From Thermoplasmata archaeon (GTDB lineage Archaea; Thermoplasmatota; Thermoplasmata; Thermoplasmatales; Thermoplasmataceae): a stretch of 5,154 nt of DNA. The stretch lies in contig JAKAYH010000209.1 of assembly GCA_021826835.1 (NCBI GenBank), positions 1 to 5,154 on the forward strand. Direction: 5' to 3'. The notes below the pieces were generated by a model, which saw only the letters and a program-made list of their open reading frames with translations, ran no database searches and had not been told where the DNA came from. A program made the translations under genes and the position numbers. Below, one piece after another: positions 1 to 5,030 of the stretch (position 1 is its first letter; each line of letters opens with the position of its first letter).

Positions 1-144
1 CTTCTCTGTGTCGTTGCTGAAAAGATCAGCAAGAACGGGCCTGATCTTTTCGAAGTCAATGCGATCAGATATGCCGGTTAAAGGGTCACCAAGGGTTTCG
101 ATCTCCTTGTACAGTTCAGACAATCCTGTGTGGTAAAGGTTCAT
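1..144 (-). CDS. IS5-type transposase, N-terminal part (cut by window edge)
   Basis: Reading the minus strand from the ATG at 144 gives 48 uninterrupted codons to the left edge, starting MNLYHTGLSELYKEIETLGD and ending in DTEK. The segments DPLTGISDRIDFEKIRPVL and LFSNDTEK match the usual N-terminus of IS5-family DDE transposases, in which a 'DPL..I...IDFE..RP.L...' stretch precedes 'GGRP..DP..M.K'. The DDE catalytic core lies outside the window, so it is unknown whether the element is intact. No Shine-Dalgarno site precedes the ATG. GC content is higher than in the neighbouring genes, which fits an element of separate origin. The family assignment rests on recognition of this N-terminal motif only; the exact IS name cannot be given. 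Confidence 0.75.
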   Translation of the reverse strand, partial: MNLYHTGLSELYKEIETLGDPLTGISDRIDFEKIRPVLADLFSNDTEK

Positions 145-198
145 GGATATTGATCATGAGGTCATGAAAAAGGGTTTCGGTGGATGTTTTTGGAAATC

Positions 199-231
199 CT
201 CCTACTAATATCAATATTTCACTATTATAAA
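199..231 (-). promoter_or_regulatory. Orphan TATA box and GGAGG site pointing at the IS
   Basis: On the minus strand, TTTATAAT (224-231) is followed by AGTAGGAGGA (about 199-208), a good archaeal promoter plus ribosome-site pair. No start codon lies within 12 bases of the GGAGG, and the transposase ATG is some 55 bases further on. This could be the transposase promoter with a chance GGAGG. It could also be the leftover leader of a gene whose start was displaced by IS insertion. The IS terminal repeat could not be placed with confidence in 145-198. Confidence 0.3.
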
Positions 232-292
232 CTTATTACATACAAACCTCTAATTCTCCCTCCTATTTAATTAGGTCTTGACTACGAATGTC

Positions 293-1045
293 TTATTCTA
301 TGGGACCAAGAAATTTTAACATGTCTCTTCCTGCTTTTGTAATTTGGACTTCCTTCGATCTCCCTCCAATGTTAACTTCCTCGATAAGCTTCCAGTTTTT
401 CATCTTTTCTAAATAATTGTTGTTTAAGCTAGCATAGTAAGCTTGGGTTTTGTTCTCCCCACTAGAAGAAATCAATTTTTTTTCAACTGCAATTTCCATA
501 AGTCGCTTCTTCTTTATTTTGCCACCTTGCTTATTAATTAGATAGAGAAGCTGTATTTGCTCAGATCTAGGTTGTTCGATGTGATATTCTGGTAGAAATT
601 CTATACTCTTTAAACCTATAGAAATAGGCTCCGTTATTTCAGGTTTTACATTGTAGTTATCAGGTACAGCATAATAAGGAGTTATCTTTGTAAGTTCTCT
701 GAAAATACTCGCAGTCAACATCCCAGCTATTGCTTCAATTTTAGACCCAGACGCAACGTTTATGAAAATATCATTATTCTTCTCTTCCTCGATTATTTCT
801 CTCATAGCTCGCAAGACATCGTATAAGTCTATTATGTTACATTCTTTTACATTAGTTTCTATTCCTGTGTTGGCTAGAATCTTTTCAACTTGTTCTCTAA
901 ATGACTTTGCATCATCTTTATCTTTGTCATTGAAAGCAAGTAACCATACTCTATCAGCCTTCATTTTGAGTGCGGGAATAGTGATACGGTCAAGTTCGTA
1001 ACCCGCTGGGGCAATGTGAATCCTAAATCTTACTCCATCTATCAT
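293..1045 (-). CDS. CARF-like sensor with C-terminal winged helix (DUF6293/HFX_2341-like)
   Basis: This 250-aa protein probably binds a (cyclic) nucleotide and regulates transcription. Residues 1-150 look like a Rossmann-type CARF domain: 'RIHIAPAGYELDRITIPAL' at 8-26 and 'ADRVWLL' at 30-36 match the opening of the archaeal HFX_2341/DUF6293 family. 'IFINVASGSKIEAIAGML' at 93-110 is the classic CARF ligand-loop motif (beta strand, then N-[ITV]-[AST]-[SG]-G-[ST]-K, then helix). Residues about 160-248 are basic and helical, ending in a winged-helix-like 'GGRSKEVQITKAGRDML'. This sensor-plus-wHTH layout resembles Csa3. It has no HEPN, nuclease or membrane segment, so regulation is likelier than an effector role. 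It is divergent from the CBASS-like operon and shares its 5' region, which suggests local control. The ligand and target are not shown by the sequence. Confidence 0.8.
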   Translation of the reverse strand: MIDGVRFRIHIAPAGYELDRITIPALKMKADRVWLLAFNDKDKDDAKSFREQVEKILANTGIETNVKECNIIDLYDVLRAMREIIEEEKNNDIFINVASGSKIEAIAGMLTASIFRELTKITPYYAVPDNYNVKPEITEPISIGLKSIEFLPEYHIEQPRSEQIQLLYLINKQGGKIKKKRLMEIAVEKKLISSSGENKTQAYYASLNNNYLEKMKNWKLIEEVNIGGRSKEVQITKAGRDMLKFLGPIE

Positions 1046-1126
1046 ATATTTTTTAATTAATCTAATTATGATTATTAACTTTACTAAATAATTAGTACTT
1101 AATAATTATGAAGAAATGTGGAAATC
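1046..1126. promoter_or_regulatory. Divergent promoter region with an 8-bp inverted repeat
   Basis: The roughly 80-base, very AT-rich gap must hold both the promoter of the CARF-like regulator and that of the CBASS-like operon. A possible plus-strand TATA element is CTAAATAA (1084-1091), which would put transcription start near 1114-1118, giving an almost leaderless message. A perfect inverted repeat, CTAATTAT (1062-1069) and ATAATTAG (1088-1095), has centres 26 bases apart and overlaps this TATA element. That is a fitting position for an operator bound by a dimeric winged-helix protein. In such AT-rich DNA the repeat could be chance. Confidence 0.4.
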
Positions 1127-2101
1127 ATGTTGGTTATTGAACAGGAAACTTCTTCTGAAATAGGTAAAGACTCAGAAAATGAAGATTCTATTACTGCGAA
1201 TATTATTTCCTCATTCTTTAATGATAATACATTCACTACCCAGAACTACAAAGTAAAAAATAGGTCAACTGAGCTCCCCTATGAGAGATTCAAAGAGTTG
1301 AATTCCGCACGTTTGCCTACTGGTTTAATTCCTAGAATAGAGTATTCAAAGAAACATTTAGATTTCCTATCGAAACCGTTTGACTCAGAGTATGTTATGT
1401 TGAATATTGATTTGGTAAAAAGGTTGACCGGCAAAGATCTCACTGCTCGTGATATTTATCCATATGGTGGTATTATTACTACTTCTACTATACATGATAA
1501 CGCTTTGTGTAATTTTAATGTTGAGCGAGAGATAGAAGTGATTATGAAATTTAAACCGGCCTGGCATATCCCCTGTGACTACCCGACATATTTCGAAGAC
1601 TGCGATGAAGGACGAGAATGGTTCATAGATGCAATGGTAGAAGATACTATGAACTTTATTAAAGCAGTAAAAGGTACTTCAATAGAAGTACTTCCTTTGA
1701 TTAAAGGAATAAATGAAGGAGAGTGGAAAAGATCTGTTTCACAATTTAAAAATATTGGGATGAATCATTTTGCATTCTATGTCAAACAGTACTTTGGCAG
1801 CCACAATGGGAAAAATGACAAATTAATGGTTGAACACATACGACGCATAGCCTACTCCTGTCATCCAGATTATCTGATGTTAGTAGGTTACCAATCTCCA
1901 TTTAGGATAAGAGACATGCCTCCTGAAGTCAAGGCTTTTGCTGGAAAACGGTGGGTTATAGGTAGTAAAATAAATGATGTGTCTCCTGAACAAGCGAGAA
2001 TTAAATTTCTAGATTGGAAAAACCAGTTCGAGGAGCAAAACATAGTTCGCCAATCTGTTCTGAAATTCGAGGATGAAATTCTTTCAAAGGAGGTGTATTA
2101 A
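1127..2101 (+). CDS. TGT-like (tRNA-guanine transglycosylase fold) protein of type IV CBASS
   Basis: This 324-aa protein is a distant relative of queuine/archaeosine tRNA-guanine transglycosylases. Numbered from ATG 1127, the TGT-like elements are 'HIPCDYPTY' (147-155), resembling the 'LDIPTPP' substrate loop; 'EVLPLIKGINEGEW' (187-200), resembling the 'P.IQGG' strand-loop, followed by an alternating helix and strand; and 'YLMLVGYQSP' (249-258), resembling 'HLFGAGHP'. The usual downstream 'FDSA' nucleophile motif seems to be replaced by 'WVIGSK' (276-281). The four cysteines (128, 150, 159, 245) do not form the TGT zinc site, and there is no PUA domain. It is therefore unlikely to be the housekeeping archaeosine enzyme. 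Its stop touches the CD-NTase start, indicating a joint role. TGT-like genes are known companions in type IV CBASS (Cap10 in that naming, from memory). The start could also be GTG 1118, three codons upstream; neither has a strong ribosome site. Confidence 0.65.
   Translation: MLVIEQETSSEIGKDSENEDSITANIISSFFNDNTFTTQNYKVKNRSTELPYERFKELNSARLPTGLIPRIEYSKKHLDFLSKPFDSEYVMLNIDLVKRLTGKDLTARDIYPYGGIITTSTIHDNALCNFNVEREIEVIMKFKPAWHIPCDYPTYFEDCDEGREWFIDAMVEDTMNFIKAVKGTSIEVLPLIKGINEGEWKRSVSQFKNIGMNHFAFYVKQYFGSHNGKNDKLMVEHIRRIAYSCHPDYLMLVGYQSPFRIRDMPPEVKAFAGKRWVIGSKINDVSPEQARIKFLDWKNQFEEQNIVRQSVLKFEDEILSKEVY
2086..2095 (+). promoter_or_regulatory. Strong ribosome binding site fixing the CD-NTase start
   Basis: AAAGGAGGTG is a near-complete match to the archaeal anti-Shine-Dalgarno sequence and lies six bases ahead of ATG 2102. 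It sits inside the last codons of the TGT-like gene, whose TAA ends at 2101. This site matters because it fixes the translated N-terminus of the CD-NTase as Met followed directly by five glycines. Confidence 0.85.
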
Positions 2102-3106
2102 ATGGGAGGAGGTGGAGGCTCAGGAAATCTCTTTAGGACATACAAAGGAGGGGGCTATAGCCATGCCGGCTTTTCTTCAAAGTTATCGTTTTCCAACAAA
2201 TCGAAAAAATCTAATTTATCTGCAGAAATGATATTCGAATCTCACATCGAAAAAATTCGAGTATCTAAGGATGAAAGACTCCATTTGAATGACTTAAAAA
2301 ATGAAATAAGTGAATCGTTGTCGCAAGATATGAAAATAAGGAAAGTAAATGTGATTGGATCAACTGCTAAAAATACACAGATAAAAAACGAGAGAGGAAA
2401 CGATATAGACATAATGGTGGAATTAGATGAACAGGAACATGGGGGATGGTTGAAACAAGAGAATGGGGCAAGGAACTCATTAGAAATGTTCAAAAGAACT
2501 TTGCAAAAAGATCCTAAATTCAGGAATGTAGAAATGCATATTGACAGAAATGTTGTGACCGTTGAAGTAGGAAATCTAAAAGCTGATGTGATCCCTTCTT
2601 TCCTAACAGAAGATGGAGGCCATGTAATACCTGACACTTCGGGAAAACAGGGGTTTATCAAAACAAATCCAAGACTTTCAAGTAGGCTATTCAAAAATCT
2701 AGATAGGAAAAATGACAATAAACTAAGCGAACTTACTATGGAAGTAAAGAATTGGAATCAAAGAAATGGAGGTTATCTTACTTCTCATCATATTGAATGT
2801 ATGACCTATGATTACTTTCTAAAAAACAAACCAAAAGATGGAGAAAATTCCTATAAAGTGAATATTCGAGAGTTCTTCGAAAGAATTCCGTGGTACCTTA
2901 AACGCCACGTAAAGGATCCTGTCTATGGTGAAAGAGCAGATACCTACCTCAATGAAGGAAAGAGGATGAAGGTCATTGCAAACTCACAAAAATCAACAAG
3001 AATTCTCAGACAAGCTGAAGAGAGAGCAAGAAAAGGGGATGAAATAGAGAGTGATAAATTGTATAGAGAATTTTTGGGAGAAGGAGATGCGGATAGTGAA
3101 CTCTAA
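2102..3106 (+). CDS. CD-NTase (cGAS/DncV-like nucleotidyltransferase) with N-terminal glycine tail
   Basis: This 334-aa enzyme is predicted to make a cyclic di- or oligonucleotide alarm signal on phage infection. The polymerase-beta-type active site is complete: G86-S87 in 'VIGSTAKNT', the metal-binding pair D101-x-D103 in 'GNDIDIMVEL', and the third acid D162 in 'LKADVIPSF'. A helical region follows (about 195-335), including 'KNWNQRNGGYLTSHHIE', as in SMODS/CD-NTase proteins. The first ~40 residues are unusual: MGGGGGSG, then KGGGYSHAG at 15-23, then a Ser/Lys-rich linker, so they look disordered and exposed. Met removal before Gly would leave a glycine N-terminus, the kind of end reported to be deazaguanylated by the QueC-like enzyme of type IV CBASS. 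The gene begins at the base after the TGT-like stop and overlaps the SLATT gene by 20 bases. The nucleotide product cannot be predicted from the sequence alone. Confidence 0.88.
   Translation: MGGGGGSGNLFRTYKGGGYSHAGFSSKLSFSNKSKKSNLSAEMIFESHIEKIRVSKDERLHLNDLKNEISESLSQDMKIRKVNVIGSTAKNTQIKNERGNDIDIMVELDEQEHGGWLKQENGARNSLEMFKRTLQKDPKFRNVEMHIDRNVVTVEVGNLKADVIPSFLTEDGGHVIPDTSGKQGFIKTNPRLSSRLFKNLDRKNDNKLSELTMEVKNWNQRNGGYLTSHHIECMTYDYFLKNKPKDGENSYKVNIREFFERIPWYLKRHVKDPVYGERADTYLNEGKRMKVIANSQKSTRILRQAEERARKGDEIESDKLYREFLGEGDADSEL
3076..3080 (+). promoter_or_regulatory. Ribosome binding site choosing the SLATT start
   Basis: GGGAG ends six bases before ATG 3087, inside the end of the CD-NTase gene. 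A second GGAG (3083-3086) is spaced for GTG 3096. An in-frame GTG at 3051 has no comparable site, so the 12-residue longer product is unlikely. The overlap suggests translational coupling with the CD-NTase. Confidence 0.55.
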
Positions 3107-3635
3107 GAATGACGAAGATAAATTGATGGATGGATTGATTAATGCGTTAAGGAGGATTGAAATTGACAGTAATTATTCCGCCAGGAGGCATTTTAATGCA
3201 GGAGCATTCTTTAGAATACTGCATTATGTGACAGGAATTGGAGCTGCTTTTCTTGGTGCCATAGCTGCATATTCCATTTATTTTGGAGAGTATGTGGCCT
3301 TAAATGTCGGGGGACTAACTGCGTTCGCATCTTCTATTCTTATAGCAGTATTTACAGTTGTAAACCCGGGCGAACTTGCATCCAAACACTATGCAGCTGG
3401 GCAAGATTATTTATCTCTTCATAATGAGACATTATTCTTGCTTGATGTAGATGTCAAAGTTTCAACAAGCAAAGAAATTGATGAAAAAGTTAGAAGCCTC
3501 AAAAATACATTAGATAAACTCAACTCTTGTAATGGTATATTGTGGACACCTTCACGAGCCTTTAAAAAGGCGAGAGAAGACATAAGGAAGGGGTATACTA
3601 GTTATGACCTTGATGATGAGACAAAACTAATTTGA
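3087..3635 (+). CDS. SLATT-domain two-helix membrane protein, probable CBASS effector
   Basis: This 182-aa protein has the SLATT layout (SMODS- and SLOG-associated two-TM effector). A charged N-terminal helix is followed by two adjacent membrane helices (about 44-66, 'YVTGIGAAFLGAIAAYSIYF', and about 71-92, 'ALNVGGLTAFASSILIAVF') joined by a very short loop. After these comes a cytoplasmic helical part with 'ELASKHYAAGQDYLSLHNE' (96-114) and 'KVRSLKNTLDKLN' (134-146), ending in 'SRAFKKAREDIRKGY'. The family is established as a partner of CD-NTases and is thought to form a pore or disrupt the membrane when triggered by the nucleotide. It is the last gene of the operon and overlaps the CD-NTase, as expected for the effector. 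No other effector candidate is in the operon. The family assignment rests on topology and context; the SLATT subgroup cannot be given. Confidence 0.8.
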   Translation: MRIVNSKNDEDKLMDGLINALRRIEIDSNYSARRHFNAGAFFRILHYVTGIGAAFLGAIAAYSIYFGEYVALNVGGLTAFASSILIAVFTVVNPGELASKHYAAGQDYLSLHNETLFLLDVDVKVSTSKEIDEKVRSLKNTLDKLNSCNGILWTPSRAFKKAREDIRKGYTSYDLDDETKLI

Positions 3636-3711
3636 GTGTGAGATCGAAATATCTTTTATGTTACAATCAGGAAAATTATAAGGATAAAAGCAAATGGTTA
3701 ATTATGTACAC

Positions 3712-3728
3712 TATTTTTTTAATTTATT
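3712..3728 (+). terminator. Oligo-T terminator candidate after the CBASS-like operon
   Basis: A run of seven T (3714-3720) followed by AATTTATT lies about 80 bases after the SLATT stop. Archaeal RNA polymerase commonly stops at such U-rich tracts without a strong hairpin, and none is obvious here. No gene was found in 3636-3801. Confidence 0.4.
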
Positions 3729-3801
3729 GAAGTCCCATAAACATGTACCTGTTGGAATTCGCTTATTGTTTTAACTAAATAATGTACAAAAATACTATCG
3801 T

Positions 3802-4050
3802 TCATATCGTTCTGCTTCTGTGTCCTACCTTTAAGATCAATATTCTAACAGATTCGTGCTTGATGTCAAGAATCACACGATAATCCCTACCCTAAGCCTG
3901 TGATGTGGATATCTGCCCAGTTTCTCAACAAGCCTTTCCGGATTTTGATAAGGCTGATCCACTTTTTCGTGAATTCTTTTGGCAACAGACCAATCCAAAC
4001 TTCTCATCTGATCTGCCGCTTTTGGTGACAATATTACTTTCGTATTCCAT
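3802..4050 (-). pseudogene. RelE/ParE-type toxin pseudogene, two frame breaks
   Basis: Read on the minus strand from ATG 4050, the product is MEY, then after one extra base (4041) KVILSPKAADQMRSLDWSVA and onward through KRIHEKV, NPERLVEKLGRYPHHRLRVG. After one missing base in the C run at 3885-3887 it continues DYRVILDIKHESVRILILKVGHRS to a TGA at 3802-3804. With both shifts repaired this is an 82-aa protein, the normal RelE/ParE length. It carries the family's 'LDWSVAKRI', 'L.GRYP..RLRVGDYRVI' and 'ILKVGHRS' motifs, so it would have been a ribosome-dependent mRNA interferase. It follows directly after the antitoxin gene, as in a normal toxin-antitoxin operon. As the sequence stands no functional toxin is made. 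The G-run shift could be a sequencing error, but the other break makes real decay more likely. Confidence 0.8.
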
Positions 4051-4069
4051 CAGAGGCCAAGATCCTTTT

Positions 4070-4267
4070 TCATTTGCTCATGTGTGACGACTTGCCAGAT
4101 TCAATTTCCTTTCTGGCTTCCTCAATATCTGCTATGGTCTCTTCACTAACACGAAGGTCTTCCAGCATCCTTTCGATCACTTCTTCATAAGTCTCTCTGG
4201 GGTGTAATTTCATGGACTGCAATTTCTTCTTCGTCTCTTCTTTTATTTGTATAGTTGAAACAGTCAT
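4070..4267 (-). CDS. RelB-like antitoxin (DUF7557/VapB-like), C-terminus probably shifted
   Basis: This 65-aa protein has an N-terminal beta strand 'VSTIQIKEET', a helix pair through 'LHPRETYEEVIERMLEDL', and an acidic helical tail, the usual form of small archaeal ribbon-helix-helix antitoxins of the RelB/VapB type. It would bind the toxin and repress its own promoter. The present stop (4070-4072) comes after SSHMSK. Adding one base in the AAA just before it would join 'MKKDLGL' and move the stop to 4050-4052, overlapping the toxin ATG as TGATG. Related antitoxins often end in 'xxKKxLGL', so the C-terminal seven residues look lost to a one-base deletion. The DNA-binding part is intact. A TATA box at 4287-4294 predicts an almost leaderless message. 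Confidence 0.75.
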   Translation of the reverse strand: MTVSTIQIKEETKKKLQSMKLHPRETYEEVIERMLEDLRVSEETIADIEEARKEIESGKSSHMSK

Positions 4268-4286
4268 AGTTATCTTAGTATTCTAC

Positions 4287-4294
4287 ATTATAAA
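4287..4294 (-). promoter_or_regulatory. TATA box of the antitoxin gene
   Basis: The minus strand reads TTTATAAT here, centred about 24 bases ahead of the antitoxin ATG (4267). This is the archaeal TATA distance for a leaderless or near-leaderless transcript. No ribosome site precedes the ATG, in keeping with that. Confidence 0.55.
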
Positions 4295-4461
4295 CTTTTT
4301 ATCAAATAGAGTTCTGTTGTTCAGCCACCTCATGGGTGCATAAACCATCAATTTTTCGTTAATTCTTTCATAGTTGTGAATCCATAGAAATTCCAAACAA
4401 GTTCACACACAGTATAAAATGGCATAATTTTGAACCTGAAAAATAAATTGCCGATTTCTGA

Positions 4462-4476
4462 ATATATATAAATATT
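4462..4476 (+). promoter_or_regulatory. TATA box of the zinc-ribbon/membrane protein operon
   Basis: ATATATATAAATATT is a strong archaeal TATA element. Counting 26-27 bases from its centre puts transcription start near 4493-4496. ATG 4485 would then lie outside the message, leaving ATG 4494 (leaderless) or ATG 4506 as the true start. Confidence 0.55.
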
Positions 4477-4505
4477 CGTAAAACATGATCAAGATGGAGA
4501 GTGGT

Positions 4506-4709
4506 ATGGCTCAGGAGTATCATCTAAAATGCCCTAAATGTGGATATGAATTCGACCTTAATTATTCCCAGCTAAATAGTTTATCAGATCCTGATGTGGG
4601 AATAACGTGGCGGGAAGGGGCTCACCGCTTTGCTGTCAAATGCCCCGAATGCCACAGTAGATCCCATTATCACATGTCTGAGGATGGAAAACAACTCTCA
4701 ACCTGGTGA
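4506..4709 (+). CDS. Small zinc-ribbon protein of unknown function
   Basis: This 67-aa protein has a clear zinc ribbon: C9-x2-C12 in 'KCPKCGYEF' and C46-x2-C49 in 'KCPECHSRS', followed by H54 and H56. The 33 residues between the pairs contain 'NSLSDPDVGITWREGAHRF', which is not a motif I recognise. Such ribbons occur in nucleic-acid-binding or metal-holding proteins; no function can be assigned. The start at ATG 4506 is preferred because GGAG (4496-4499) lies six bases ahead and the TATA box predicts transcription from about 4494. ATG 4485 and 4494 are alternatives adding seven or four residues. It is the first gene of a two-gene unit, with the following membrane protein's ribosome site overlapping its stop codon. 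Confidence 0.65.
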   Translation: MAQEYHLKCPKCGYEFDLNYSQLNSLSDPDVGITWREGAHRFAVKCPECHSRSHYHMSEDGKQLSTW

Positions 4710-4710
4710 G
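4705..4710 (+). promoter_or_regulatory. Ribosome binding site of the small membrane protein
   Basis: GGTGAG matches the GGTGA part of the archaeal Shine-Dalgarno sequence, nine bases ahead of ATG 4720. It overlaps the TGA stop (4707-4709) of the zinc-ribbon gene, suggesting translational coupling. It favours ATG 4720 over an in-frame ATG at 4630 that lies inside the zinc-ribbon gene. Confidence 0.5.
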
Positions 4711-4719
4711 TGTGGCAAT

Positions 4720-4875
4720 ATGACATTTCATTTATGGATAATTGGAATCATTGTACCTTTGATAACTATACTAGTACTCATCTATCTGTGGACCAGGGAG
4801 ATGCGCAATTCTATCAGAAACGAGAGGCAGAATCGAATTGACGAGGAAGTTGACCAATCTAATCCTCCACGATAG
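4720..4875 (+). CDS. 51-aa single-pass membrane protein of unknown function
   Basis: The product starts MTFHLW and has one strongly hydrophobic helix at about 4-24 ('HLWIIGIIVPLITILVLIYLW'-like, cut here for length), then 'TREMRNSIRNERQNRIDEEV', a charged and probably helical cytoplasmic tail. Positive residues (R26, R29, R33, R36, R39) follow the helix, which suggests N-out, C-in placement. I do not recognise the family. It is coupled to the zinc-ribbon gene, so the two may act together, with the ribbon protein perhaps held near the membrane; this is inference. The reading frame is open further upstream to an ATG at 4630, but that part overlaps the zinc-ribbon gene in another frame and has no promoter or ribosome site. 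Confidence 0.5.
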   Translation: MTFHLWIIGIIVPLITILVLIYLWTREMRNSIRNERQNRIDEEVDQSNPPR

Positions 4876-4999
4876 CTCTATAAGTAACATGTTTTCTAGA
4901 TATTCGCGTGAAATGGACAGGTCGGGATTTGATTGAAGTTTCAAACTAATGTATTGAATTAGCTATAAAGAAGCAGTCTTTCTAGTTTGTTTGTGAAAA

Positions 5000-5008
5000 T
5001 TTATATGA
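5000..5008 (+). promoter_or_regulatory. TATA box of the right-edge antitoxin gene
   Basis: TTTATATGA is centred 27 bases ahead of ATG 5031, the textbook distance for a leaderless archaeal transcript. No ribosome site precedes that ATG, which agrees. Confidence 0.6.
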
Positions 5009-5030
5009 TATTTAAACATAAACATATGTT

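Noticed and set aside
762..1001. Plus-strand open frame inside the CARF-like gene
   Set aside because: It is antisense to a gene with a clear domain match, has low-complexity Ser/Leu-rich sequence, and has no ribosome site or promoter.
293..1045. Csa3 regulator of a CRISPR-Cas locus
   Set aside because: The layout is alike, but there are no cas genes or CRISPR repeats in the window and the N-terminus fits DUF6293 better.
1385..1567. Minus-strand short open frame inside the TGT-like gene
   Set aside because: It is the shadow of a well-supported plus-strand gene, with no start signals of its own.
1127..2101. Housekeeping archaeosine transglycosylase (tgtA)
   Set aside because: It is too short, has no PUA domain or zinc motif, the nucleophile motif seems absent, and it is fused into an operon with a CD-NTase.
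2242..2718. Minus-strand 158-codon open frame inside the CD-NTase gene
   Set aside because: It lies opposite a gene with a full catalytic motif set, and its Ser/Phe-rich product is typical of the reverse reading of a Lys/Glu-rich gene.
3051..3086. Longer SLATT start at GTG 3051
   Set aside because: It has no ribosome site, while ATG 3087 has GGGAG at good spacing; the extra 12 residues do not resemble the family.
3905..4087. Plus-strand 60-codon open frame
   Set aside because: It is antisense to the RelE-like pseudogene and antitoxin, whose motifs are clear on the minus strand.
4326..4339. Small CACC/GGTG hairpin in the antitoxin/zinc-ribbon gap
   Set aside because: It has a four-pair stem only, with no T run after it, and is too weak to call a terminator or operator.
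4942..4989. Inverted repeat CAAACTA/TAGTTTG upstream of the right-edge antitoxin
   Set aside because: The arms are only seven bases with a 34-base gap in AT-rich DNA, so this is probably chance.
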